The notes below the pieces were generated by a model. That model saw only the letters and a program-made list of their open reading frames with translations, made no database searches and had not been told where the DNA came from. 64,000 nucleotides of DNA. Source: Isoptericola halotolerans. Its GTDB lineage: Bacteria > Actinomycetota > Actinomycetes > Actinomycetales > Cellulomonadaceae. The stretch covers positions 1 through 64,000 of the forward strand of contig NZ_PVTX01000006.1 of assembly GCF_003003075.1 (NCBI RefSeq). The letters are read 5' to 3'. The translations under genes and the position numbers were made by a program. This document shows, one piece after another, positions 43,203-50,866 of this stretch (within the stretch, counting starts at the first letter, position 1; every line of letters begins with the position of its first letter).

Positions 43203-43598
43203 TCAGGGTCGGCGGGCCTGCACGGCGAGCAGGTCGCGGATCTCGGTGAGCAGGGCGAGGTCCGCCTCCGGCTCCTCGGCGACCTCGTCCTCGACCCGGC
43301 GGCGGCGTTCGGCGAGCTTGTTCATCGGCATGACGACCAGGAAGTAGAGCGCCACGGCGACCAGCAGGAAGTTCAGCACGGCCTGCAGGAAGATGCCGAT
43401 GCTGAACAGCGCGCCGTTGACCTCGAACGACCACACCCCGGAGATGTCGGGCTGGCCGAACACCGCCGCGATGAGCGGGTTGAGCAGGCCGTCCATGAGG
43501 CCGGTGACGACGCCGGCGAACGCGGCCCCGATGGCGAGCCCGACGGCGAGGTCGACGACGTTGCCCCGCAGGATGAAGGTCTTGAATCCGGCCAGCAT
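43203..43598 (-). CDS. mscL: Large-conductance mechanosensitive channel
   Basis: A 131-residue MscL. The N-terminal amphipathic helix and first membrane helix read LAGFKTFILRGNVVDLAVGL then AIGAAFAGVV; the second helix is FLLVAVALYFLVVMPMNKL; an acidic-basic C-terminal bundle ends the protein. It forms a homopentamer that opens under high membrane tension to release solutes during hypo-osmotic shock. It is the left member of a gene order shared with mycobacteria (mscL, fmdB-like, 5-FCL). Confidence 0.97.
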   Translation of the reverse strand: MLAGFKTFILRGNVVDLAVGLAIGAAFAGVVTGLMDGLLNPLIAAVFGQPDISGVWSFEVNGALFSIGIFLQAVLNFLLVAVALYFLVVMPMNKLAERRRRVEDEVAEEPEADLALLTEIRDLLAVQARRP

Positions 43599-43664
43599 GC
43601 TTGGTGTGTCCTCCCGAGGTGGGGGAGCGCGTGTCGCTCCCGCCGGACCAGGGTACGAGCACGC

Positions 43665-44324
43665 TCACGGGACGAGCACGGCGGCGACGGCGCCCCACCC
43701 GGCCGCGGCCGACACAGCGGCCGCCTCGTCCGGATCCACCGCCACCAGCGTCACGGCGGCGTCCGCGGTGGCGGGTGCCGCCGAGCCGAGCAGGCCGCCC
43801 GCGCCCGGTGCGCCGTCGTCGGCGGGGAGCCGCGGCAGGACGAGCGCCCGCCGCGCGAGGCGGTCGGCGGCGTCGTCGGTGCCGAGCAGGTCGACCCGGT
43901 CGCCGGGGCGCAGCCACGCGGCCTCGGCCAGCCGCACGCCGACGACGACCGTGCCCTCGGGCGCCCGGTCGGCCAGGCCGCCGCCCGGGACCAGGTCGGC
44001 GTGCACGGGGATGCCGGGGGCGAGGTCGACGGCGGGGGAGCGGCCGACGGCGTCGGCCGGGTCGGTCAGCAGGCCGTCGGGCGCGAGCTCGGCCGCCACC
44101 GTGGCCGTGGCGAGGTCGGTCGCGCGCAAGGGCTCGCCCGCCGGCACCTCCCGGGCGGTGACGACCACCTCGCGGGTGGGCGGCGCCTCGGGCCGCACCG
44201 CGTGGACGGTCGCGCCGGCCGCCAGGCCGCAGCACAGGGCGGCGACGACGAACCGGCCGCGCCAGGCGAGGGTACGCGCGAGACGAGCCAGGCGGGAGGT
44301 GGTGGAGGGCTCCATGCCGGGCAC
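43665..44324 (-). CDS. SAF-domain protein (CpaB/RcpC-like)
   Basis: A 219-residue protein with one N-terminal membrane helix (FVVAALCCGLAAGATVHAV) and an extracytoplasmic SAF domain (VVVTAREVPAGEPLRATDLA, GRSPAVDLAPGIPVHADLV) followed by a beta-rich RcpC-like part. Such proteins assemble Flp pili when encoded with tad genes, but in actinobacteria an orphan copy commonly sits in this mscL-fmdB locus with unknown role. An internal ATG at 44312 is an alternative start. Confidence 0.82.
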   Translation of the reverse strand: MPGMEPSTTSRLARLARTLAWRGRFVVAALCCGLAAGATVHAVRPEAPPTREVVVTAREVPAGEPLRATDLATATVAAELAPDGLLTDPADAVGRSPAVDLAPGIPVHADLVPGGGLADRAPEGTVVVGVRLAEAAWLRPGDRVDLLGTDDAADRLARRALVLPRLPADDGAPGAGGLLGSAAPATADAAVTLVAVDPDEAAAVSAAAGWGAVAAVLVP

Positions 44325-44408
44325 GCTAGGGCCGGCGAGCCGGCAGCCGCGGCGCCGTGGCGCTCGTCGGTGGACGACCTCGGCCGGGGGTGGCCTCGGC
44401 CGGCCGGG

Positions 44409-44768
44409 TCAGGCGGAGGCGGCCTTCGACGAGCTCGAGCCGGACCCCGAGGAGCCGGACGAGCCGGACGAGCCGGAACCCGACGTGCTCGAGCCCGACG
44501 AGCTCGAGGACGAACCCTTGTCGGAGCCGCCGGACTTCTTGGCGGACGAGCCCGAGTCGCCGGACGACGAGCCGCCGGAGCTCTTGGCGCCGCTGCGCGA
44601 GTCGGTCCGGTAGAAGCCGGAGCCCTTGAACGTCACGCCCACCGAGCCGTACTGCTTGCGCAGCCGTCCGGAGCACTCGGGGCAGACGGTCAGCGAGTCG
44701 TCGGTGAACGCCTGGTGGATGTCGAAGGCGTGGCCGCAGTCGGCGCACCGGTAGGCGTAGGTGGGCAC
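44409..44768 (-). CDS. FmdB-family zinc-ribbon protein
   Basis: A 119-residue protein. The first 40 residues are the FmdB/CxxC zinc ribbon, with YAYRCADCGHAFDIHQAF and VCPECSGRLRKQYG supplying four cysteines. VGVTFKGSGFYRTD follows, then a tail of almost pure Ser, Gly and Lys. In mycobacteria the homologue next to 5-FCL has been linked to chaperone-type activity; here the function is not shown. GTG at 44768 has GAGGAG 6 nt upstream and begins VPTYAYRC exactly as in the family. Confidence 0.9.
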   Translation of the reverse strand: MPTYAYRCADCGHAFDIHQAFTDDSLTVCPECSGRLRKQYGSVGVTFKGSGFYRTDSRSGAKSSGGSSSGDSGSSAKKSGGSDKGSSSSSSGSSTSGSGSSGSSGSSGSGSSSSKAASA

Positions 44769-44826
44769 GGGTTCTCCTCGTCGGGCTGGCACTCAGATGA
44801 TGCGAGTGCCAATCATACGCGGACGG

Positions 44827-44832
44827 TAGTCT
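44827..44832 (+). promoter_or_regulatory. -10 box for leaderless penicillin acylase transcript
   Basis: TAGTCT ends 7 nt before GTG at 44840, without a ribosome binding site. Confidence 0.5.
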
Positions 44833-44839
44833 CGCCTGC

Positions 44840-47500
44840 GTGTCAGCGAGCGACCTCCCCTCAGCGAACGAGCCCGACGAGACCCCCACGACGGAGGACA
44901 CCGGCGAGGACGAGACCGCCCCGGCGCCCCGCTCGCGCCTGCGCCGGACGGCGGTGGGGGTCGCGGTCGTCGTGGCGCTCGCCCTCGTCGCGACCGTGAC
45001 GTTCACCGTCGTCACCGTCCGCAAGCCGCTGCCGGAGACCTCCGGGACCCAGAACGTCCCCGGTCTCACCGGGGAGGTCACCGTCCACCGGGACGAGCAG
45101 GGGGTGCCGCAGGTGTACGCCTCGACCGCGGAGGACCTCTTCGCCGCCCAGGGCTACCTCCACGCCCAGGAACGGTTCTTCGAGATGGACTACCGCCGCC
45201 ACGTCACGGCCGGGAGGCTCGCCGAGCTCGTCGGTGACGTCCCCACCGCGATCGACGCGGACAAGGTCATCCGCACCTTCGGCTGGCGCGAGGTGGCCGA
45301 GCAGGAGTGGAACCTCATCTCGCCGGAGTCGCGCAGCTACCTGCAGGCGTACGCGCAAGGGGTGAACGCCTACCTCGCCGACCGCAGCCCGGACCAGATC
45401 GCCCTCGAGTACACGGTGCTCGGCGCCACGGTCGACGTCGCGGCCCCGGCCCCCTGGGACCCGGTCGACTCGCTCGCGTGGCTCAAGGCGATGGCCTGGG
45501 ACCTGCGCGGCAACTACGACGACGAGCTCGACCGGGCGCTCGCGTACGGCGCGCTGGAGGACGTCGAGCTCGTGGACGAGCTCTTCCCGAGCTTCGCCGA
45601 GGGCGGCAACACCCCGATCCTGGCCGAGAGCGACCTCGTCCGGGAGACCGGGCGTCAGGGCTCGCGCACCGCGCCGACCGACCTGGCCTGGGGCAGCGGG
45701 GCCCTCGACGGTGCCGTCGCCTCCGCCGCCGCGGCGCTGGACGCGGTCCCCGTGCTCGTCGGCACCGGTGACGGCGCCGGGTCCAACTCGTGGGTCGTCT
45801 CCGGCGACCTCACGGAGTCGGGCTCGCCGATCCTCGCCAACGACCCGCACCTCGCGCTGGACGTGCCGAGCCTGTGGTCCCAGGTGGGCCTGCACTGCGA
45901 GCAGGTGTCGCAGGAGTGCCCGTTCGACGTGGCCGGCTTCTCGTTCGCGGGCTTCCCGGGAGTGATCATCGGCCACAACGCCGAGCTCGCCTGGGGGCTG
46001 ACGAACATGGGCGCGGACGTGACCGACTTCTTCGTCGAGCGCGTGCGCGACGACACCTGGCTGCGCGACGCGGACGCCGAGGAGTGGGTGCCCATGGACG
46101 TCCGCACCGAGACGATCCGGGTCGCGGGCGCTGCGCCCGTCGAGCTGGAGGTGCGCTCGACCGACCACGGGCCGGTGGTGTCCTCGGTGCTCGACGTGGG
46201 CGCCGTCGTCGGCTCCCCGACGGAGGTGGGCACCGACTTCGGCGAGTACGCGGTGTCGCTGGCCTGGACCGCGCTCGAGCCGGGCCGGACGGCGGACGCC
46301 ATCTTCGCGATGAGCACGGCGGCCGACGCCGACGACGTCCAGGCGGCGGCCGCGCTGTTCGACGTGCCCGCCCAGAACATCGTGTTCGCCACGACGGACG
46401 GGCACATCGGCTACCAGGCGCCGGGCCGCATCCCGGAACGGCGGCGGGTCTCCGGGCCGGTGCCGGCTGACGGCACCTGGCCGCGGCCCGGCTGGGACCC
46501 CCGCTACGAGTGGCAGGGCTGGGTCGACGCGGAGGAGATGCCGCGGGCGCTGGATCCCGAGGAGGGGTTCATCGTCGCGGCGAACCAGGCGGTGCTGCCC
46601 CGCGGCGTCGGGCCGGACCTCTCGCGCGACTGGGACCACGGGTTCCGCTCCGAGCGCATCCGGGGGCTGATCACGGAGCAGGTCGCCGCCGGGCGGCCCT
46701 TCACCGTCGCGGATATGAACGCCCTGCAGAACGACGACTGGTCGCCGTTCGCCGCCGCGCTCGTGCCCGTGCTGCTCGACGTCGAGATCGAGGACCCGTA
46801 CGACGCGGCCGGCCAGGAGCTGCTGGCCGGGTGGGACTACACCACGGGGACCGACTCGGCGGCCGCCGCCTACTTCAGCGCGGTGTGGCGCAACCTGCTC
46901 CGCACCACCTTCTGGGACGACGTGCCGGTGGGCATGCGGCCCACCGGCGGGTCCCGCTGGCTCGTCGTGGTCCGCGACATGCTCGAGCGCCCGGAGGACC
47001 CGTTCTGGGACGACCGTTCGACGGTCAACGTGGTCGAGACCCGCGACGAGGCGCTCACCCAGGCGCTGGTGACCGCGCGCGGCGACCTCACCGTGGAGCT
47101 CTCCAAGGACGCCTCGGAGTGGCGGTGGGGCGCCCTGCACACGCTGGCGCTGGAGCACCCGGTGATCGGCGGGGAGTCCGTGCCGGCGCTGGTGCGCGAC
47201 TACGTCAACCCGCGGCCGGTGGAGATGCCCGGCGGCAGCTCGATCGTCAACGCGACGTCGTGGGACGCCTCGACGGGGAGCTTCCGGGTGACCACGGGCC
47301 CCTCGATGCGGATGGTCGTGGACCTGGGCGACCTGGACGCCTCGACCTGGGTGACGGTGACCGGGACGTCGGGCCACCCGGCCTCGTCGCACTACACCGA
47401 CCAGCTCTCGGCCTGGGCCGTGGGGGAGACGTTCCCCTGGCCCTTCAGCCGCCCGGCCGTCGAGGAGGCGGCGCAGGACACCGCCACCCTGGTGCCGTAG
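44840..47500 (+). CDS. Penicillin acylase family N-terminal-nucleophile hydrolase
   Basis: An 886-residue Ntn hydrolase precursor. An acidic cytoplasmic start and one membrane helix (TAVGVAVVVALALVATVTFT) anchor or export it. The alpha region contains VHRDEQGVPQVYASTAEDLF. The new N-terminal Ser nucleophile lies in DGAGSNSWVVSGDLTESG near residue 315 and starts the beta chain after autoproteolysis; ILANDPHLAL is the usual next motif. Members cleave amides such as beta-lactam side chains or acyl-homoserine lactones, so a role in quorum quenching or detoxification is possible. It interrupts an otherwise conserved actinobacterial gene order. Confidence 0.92.
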   Translation: MSASDLPSANEPDETPTTEDTGEDETAPAPRSRLRRTAVGVAVVVALALVATVTFTVVTVRKPLPETSGTQNVPGLTGEVTVHRDEQGVPQVYASTAEDLFAAQGYLHAQERFFEMDYRRHVTAGRLAELVGDVPTAIDADKVIRTFGWREVAEQEWNLISPESRSYLQAYAQGVNAYLADRSPDQIALEYTVLGATVDVAAPAPWDPVDSLAWLKAMAWDLRGNYDDELDRALAYGALEDVELVDELFPSFAEGGNTPILAESDLVRETGRQGSRTAPTDLAWGSGALDGAVASAAAALDAVPVLVGTGDGAGSNSWVVSGDLTESGSPILANDPHLALDVPSLWSQVGLHCEQVSQECPFDVAGFSFAGFPGVIIGHNAELAWGLTNMGADVTDFFVERVRDDTWLRDADAEEWVPMDVRTETIRVAGAAPVELEVRSTDHGPVVSSVLDVGAVVGSPTEVGTDFGEYAVSLAWTALEPGRTADAIFAMSTAADADDVQAAAALFDVPAQNIVFATTDGHIGYQAPGRIPERRRVSGPVPADGTWPRPGWDPRYEWQGWVDAEEMPRALDPEEGFIVAANQAVLPRGVGPDLSRDWDHGFRSERIRGLITEQVAAGRPFTVADMNALQNDDWSPFAAALVPVLLDVEIEDPYDAAGQELLAGWDYTTGTDSAAAAYFSAVWRNLLRTTFWDDVPVGMRPTGGSRWLVVVRDMLERPEDPFWDDRSTVNVVETRDEALTQALVTARGDLTVELSKDASEWRWGALHTLALEHPVIGGESVPALVRDYVNPRPVEMPGGSSIVNATSWDASTGSFRVTTGPSMRMVVDLGDLDASTWVTVTGTSGHPASSHYTDQLSAWAVGETFPWPFSRPAVEEAAQDTATLVP

Positions 47501-47516
47501 GCCCGGACCCGGGCCC

Positions 47517-47555
47517 GCTGCCGCTCCCGCCGACTACGCCGCCGGGAGCGGCAGC
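47517..47555. terminator. Bidirectional terminator between convergent genes
   Basis: GCTGCCGCTCCCG and CGGGAGCGGCAGC form a perfect 13-bp stem around a 13-nt loop. The right arm lies inside the last codons of the 5-FCL gene. Confidence 0.7.
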
Positions 47556-48190
47556 CAGCCGTCCGGGGTCGCGACGGCATGGATCGCGACGTCGTGCTTC
47601 AGCACCGGCAGCGGTCGTTCGACGGCGTCGTAGAGCTCCTCCGGGAACACCATGGCGATGGACCGCACGCCGGGGCGCACCTGCTTCAGCGCGCGGTCGT
47701 ACCAGCCGCCGCCCTGTCCGAGCCGGGTCCCGCTGGTGTCGACGGCGAGGGCCGGCGCGATGACGACGTCGGCCTGCGTGATGACCTCCGCCCCGAGGTT
47801 GGGTCCGCCGGGCTCCGGCGGCCGGCCCGGGGCGCGCTCGAGGAGGTCGTCCGGTCCCGTGTAGTCCGCCCAGTCGCGGGCCAGGCCCGCACCGAGCACG
47901 GGCAGGAGCACCCGTGCCCCGCGCTCGGCGAGCAGCTCCAGCAGCGGCAGGGTGCCGGGTTCCGTGGGCCGGGCGGCGTAGGCGACGACGACGGACGCCT
48001 CCTGCACGGCGGGGACCCCGGCGACGACCTCGGCGAACGCCTCCGCCGCCTGGTCGCGCAGCCGCTGGGAGCGTTCGGTGCGGTGGTGGCGGATCGCGCG
48101 CCGCAGCTCGTCCTTGGCGTCTTCGGGTTCCATCCCCGCGACGACCGGGTACGGCTGATGCGCTGTCGAGGCCTTGAGGTCGCCGTGCAT
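47534..48190 (-). CDS. 5-formyltetrahydrofolate cyclo-ligase
   Basis: A 218-residue 5-FCL that converts 5-formyl-THF to methenyl-THF using ATP. The N-terminal AKDELRRAIRHHRTERSQRL and the C-terminal phosphate/folate motif RLGQGGGWYDRAL (with the conserved GxGxGYYD-type loop) are clear, followed by AMVFPEEL and DVAIHAVATPDG. Two starts are possible, ATG at 48190 and ATG at 48133; the second would match the usual family N-terminus better. It is divergent from the acetyltransferase gene across 65 bp, where galU and moeA are usually found. Confidence 0.92.
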   Translation of the reverse strand: MHGDLKASTAHQPYPVVAGMEPEDAKDELRRAIRHHRTERSQRLRDQAAEAFAEVVAGVPAVQEASVVVAYAARPTEPGTLPLLELLAERGARVLLPVLGAGLARDWADYTGPDDLLERAPGRPPEPGGPNLGAEVITQADVVIAPALAVDTSGTRLGQGGGWYDRALKQVRPGVRSIAMVFPEELYDAVERPLPVLKHDVAIHAVATPDGWLPLPAA

Positions 48191-48255
48191 GTCCTTATTG
48201 TGGCAGGGTCCGGTGCCACGGGGACCCGGCGCGCCGGGTGGACGAGGGAACCGGG

Positions 48256-48891
48256 ATGAACGATGCGAAGAGGTGGGCGGTGACCAGGCCCTGGCCGGTC
48301 ACGCTCCGGGAGGACACGCCGTCGGGCGCGGTGGTGCTGCGCCCGCTGCGACGCCGGGACGGCGGCGAGTGGATGCGGCTGCGTCAGCTCAACGCGTCCT
48401 GGTTGCGGGCCTGGGAGGCGACCACCCCGGGGGAGCGGCCCGAGGCGACGTCGTTCGGCGACTACGTGCGGGCGCTCAGCGCGCAGGCGCGGGCGGGCAC
48501 CACCCTGCCGTTCGTCGTGGAGCTCGACGGGGCGCTCGTCGGCCAGCTCACCGTGTCCTCGATCCAGTACGGCTCCCTGTGCTCGGCGAGCATCGGCTAC
48601 TGGGTGGCGCGCGAGTACGCGGGCCGCGGCATCGTGCCGACCTCGGTGGCGATGGCCACCGACTACTGCTTCCTCGTGCTCGGGCTCCACCGCATGGAGA
48701 TCAACATCCGCCCCGAGAACGCGGCGAGCCTGCGGGTCGTGGAGAAGCTCGGGTTCCGCGACGAGGGCCTGCGCGAGCGCTACCTCCACATCCAGGGCGA
48801 CTGGCGCGACCACCGGACCTTCGCGCTCACCACCGAGGACGTGCCCGGCGGTCTGCTGGCGCGGTGGCAGCAGGCGCGCGACGGCGCCTGA
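48256..48891 (+). CDS. rimJ: GNAT acetyltransferase, RimJ/RimL type
   Basis: A 211-residue acetyltransferase. SGAVVLRPLRRRDGGEWMRL opens the domain, GYWVAREYAGRGIVPTSVAM is the acetyl-CoA loop, and LGLHRMEINIRPENAASLRV then VEKLGFRDEG complete the RimJ/RimL pattern. The family acetylates N-termini, for example of ribosomal proteins. The symbol follows from position beside 5-FCL as in mycobacteria. ATG at 48256 with GAGGGAACCGGG upstream is preferred to 48238. Confidence 0.9.
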   Translation: MNDAKRWAVTRPWPVTLREDTPSGAVVLRPLRRRDGGEWMRLRQLNASWLRAWEATTPGERPEATSFGDYVRALSAQARAGTTLPFVVELDGALVGQLTVSSIQYGSLCSASIGYWVAREYAGRGIVPTSVAMATDYCFLVLGLHRMEINIRPENAASLRVVEKLGFRDEGLRERYLHIQGDWRDHRTFALTTEDVPGGLLARWQQARDGA

Positions 48892-48949
48892 ACGGGTCAG
48901 GTCGCGGACACGCCGCCGCGCGGTGCGGGACGCCTCGCCCCGCCTCGCC

Positions 48950-48955
48950 TACCGT
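48950..48955 (+). promoter_or_regulatory. -10 box for leaderless membrane-protein transcript
   Basis: TACCGT ends 6 nt before GTG at 48962; no ribosome binding site intervenes. Confidence 0.5.
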
Positions 48956-48961
48956 CGGCGT

Positions 48962-50134
48962 GTGGAGACGTCGCCGGCAGGACTCGCAGCCCTCGCGCTG
49001 TTCGTGCTGTGGCTGGGCTACTGGGTCCCGCAGCGGTTGCGTCACCGTCAGCAGCTCATCGACGCGCAGATCGACGACCGCTTCTCCGGCGGGCTGCGCG
49101 TCCTCGCCGTGGCGGACGGGGACGTGGCGGGTGGAGCTCGGCCAGGACGACGACGGAAGGAGCGTGCGATGCGACAGGACCGCGACGGCATCGCGCCGGT
49201 GACCGGCAGCGTGCCGCTCGTGGGCGCACGGACCTCTGGGCCGCCGTCGGGCGCCACGCCGCGGGTGCGGACCCAGCGGCTGGCCGTGCTGGAGCGCCGG
49301 GCGGCGCGAGCACGCCGTCGCCTGGTGGTGACCCTGGTGCTCGCGCTCGTCACCGCCGGGGCGTGGGTCGCCGTCGGACTCGGGTACCTGCTGTGGTGGG
49401 GTGCGGCCGTCCCGTCGGCGGTGCTCGCCGTCGTGCTCCTGCTGGGCCGCTTCGCCGTGCTCGCGGCGCGGCGCTCGGACGCGCGCTGGCGCGCTGAGCG
49501 CCGGGCGGAGCAGCAGCGCGCGACCCAGCAGCGGACGCTGGCGCACGGTGGGCCGTACGCCCCGCGCAACCGGGCGCGGATCACCGGGCGCGCCGTGCAC
49601 CCCTCCGACACCAGCACCCGGATGATCCCGCGCGTGCAGCCCGCCGCGCGGCCTGCTCCGGCTGCCGACGCGCCCGTCAACCCGGCCGGGCGCGGAGCGA
49701 CCTCGCGGGAGCCGACGGCGTCGGCGAGCGCGCGGACCGCCGGCGACGGCGCCGGCGAGAGCGACGACACGGAGCGTGCGCCGGGGGCACCGCAGGCCAC
49801 GCGCTCGGGCACGACGGCGCAGCCGGTGGGCGGCGAGCCGTGGGAGCCGGTGCCCGTGCCGCTGCCCACGTACGTCACCAAGCCCGCGGCGCCACGGCGT
49901 GAGCAGGCGACGACGGTGCCGACGCACGAGACGCGTGACGTCGAGCCGCCGGAGCCGGTGCGCGAGGGCGGACCGGCCGCCGCGTCGTCGGCGGCGTCGC
50001 CCCCGGTCGCCCCGGCGGGTGCGGCGCGCGACCCGCAGGACGCCTCGCTCACCGCCGACGAGCCCCGCCCGCGCACCGAGACGCTCGGGCTGCCGCTCGA
50101 ACAGATCCTGGCGCGTCGCCGCGCCGCCGGCTGA
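48962..50134 (+). CDS. Conserved actinobacterial membrane protein, unknown function
   Basis: A 390-residue protein. An N-terminal helix (AGLAALALFVLWLGYWVPQR), a middle pair of helices (LVVTLVLALVTAGAWVAVGL and AVLAVVLLLGRFAVLA) and a long Pro/Ala/Thr-rich cytoplasmic tail are visible. The C-terminal LGLPLEQILARRRAAG looks conserved. Its position after rimJ corresponds to the mycobacterial Rv0996-like membrane protein. Function is not known. GTG at 48962 is supported by a properly placed -10 box. Confidence 0.8.
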   Translation: METSPAGLAALALFVLWLGYWVPQRLRHRQQLIDAQIDDRFSGGLRVLAVADGDVAGGARPGRRRKERAMRQDRDGIAPVTGSVPLVGARTSGPPSGATPRVRTQRLAVLERRAARARRRLVVTLVLALVTAGAWVAVGLGYLLWWGAAVPSAVLAVVLLLGRFAVLAARRSDARWRAERRAEQQRATQQRTLAHGGPYAPRNRARITGRAVHPSDTSTRMIPRVQPAARPAPAADAPVNPAGRGATSREPTASASARTAGDGAGESDDTERAPGAPQATRSGTTAQPVGGEPWEPVPVPLPTYVTKPAAPRREQATTVPTHETRDVEPPEPVREGGPAAASSAASPPVAPAGAARDPQDASLTADEPRPRTETLGLPLEQILARRRAAG

Positions 50135-50245
50135 GAGTCGGGCGCCGGCTCGTCCGGCCGGCGGTGCGGTGCACGTCACCGCGCCGACCGGCGGTGCGAT
50201 TTGGTCAGGAGCCGTGGCGGGGTGTTAATCTTGCTACCGCTCCAC

Positions 50246-50318
50246 GGGGCTATGGCGCAGTTGGTAGCGCGTCTCGTTCGCAATGAGAAGGTCGGGGGTT
50301 CGAATCCCCCTAGCTCCA
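50246..50318 (+). tRNA. tRNA-Ala(CGC)
   Basis: A 73-nt cloverleaf with acceptor GGGGCTA/TAGCTCC, D-stem GCGC/GCGC, anticodon stem TCTCG/TGAGA and anticodon CGC at 50279-50281, which reads GCG (Ala). The T-arm GGGGGTTCGAATCCCCC is perfect. CCA is not encoded. Confidence 0.97.
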
Positions 50319-50324
50319 CCCGCA

Positions 50325-50357
50325 GAAGGCCCGGAACCGCCAAGGTTCCGGGCCTTC
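50325..50357 (+). terminator. Terminator of the tRNA-Ala transcript
   Basis: GAAGGCCCGGAACC and GGTTCCGGGCCTTC form a perfect 14-bp stem with a 5-nt loop, followed by GTCGTTGTCG. Confidence 0.85.
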
Positions 50358-50434
50358 GTCGTTGTCGAGGGGGTGGCGGCGCTCTGCCTGCGCCTGGATG
50401 ATCAGGTGTGGGGCGGCGCTCGGCCGGTCTGGGG

Positions 50435-50476
50435 ACGTTCCGCCGGACCGCATGGGGGGCAGGTCCGGCGGAACGT
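50435..50476. repeat. Perfect 15-bp inverted repeat
   Basis: ACGTTCCGCCGGACC (50435-50449) and GGTCCGGCGGAACGT (50462-50476) pair perfectly around a 12-nt loop. It is too far from the tRNA to be its terminator. Confidence 0.8.
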
Positions 50477-50635
50477 CTGGGAAGAACGTATCGACGGGTG
50501 CTCAGGGGCTCCTTGGCGGAACCTCAGGACTCCGTCAAGGTGTGCCGCAGGGGGTGGCGCCGGCGCTCTCGGGCTGCTTGCGGTCCGGGTTCCGTGCGGC
50601 GCTCGCGTCCGGCGCGGCGTCCTCGGACATGTCGG

Positions 50636-50677
50636 CGCCCCGCCGGGCGGAGACGGGGGATAACGCCCGGCGGGGCG
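50636..50677. terminator. Strong hairpin, possible terminator or RNA stem
   Basis: CGCCCCGCCGGGCG and CGCCCGGCGGGGCG form a perfect 14-bp stem around 14 nt. TCTGCTGTC follows but there is no clear T-tract. Confidence 0.6.
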
Positions 50678-50866
50678 TCTGCTGTCAAGCTATCGGCGTA
50701 GTCTCAGGGTCACCGCGACGCTGCCTCAGGGCCTCCTCAGGATCCGCCGAACGCCAGCCAGGGGGACGGTGTCCGGGCGGTGAACAGCGTGAACGACGGC
50801 CGAACAGCTCCGGTCGATATCGCTCAGGCCCGGCATGTCGGGCACCGGGTGCGCCAAGGTGGCCCC

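Larger units (their letters stand above)
50358..50866 (+). other. Gene-free 500-bp region with strong hairpins
   Basis: I see no convincing coding sequence between the tRNA-Ala terminator and the CBS/GGDEF-like gene. The region holds a long hairpin at 50435-50476 and another at 50636-50677. A short open frame from about 50780 that leads into the next gene has atypical codons. A small RNA is possible. Confidence 0.5.

Noticed and set aside
38410-44235. A minus-strand open frame of about 1940 codons opposite the helicase-like gene
   Set aside because: It is the antisense of a GC-rich gene, with Arg/Pro/Gly/His-rich composition and no domain; the plus-strand frame carries the homology.
43665-44324. 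A complete Flp pilus assembly locus
   Set aside because: Only one SAF/CpaB-like protein is present; no tad or flp genes are nearby.
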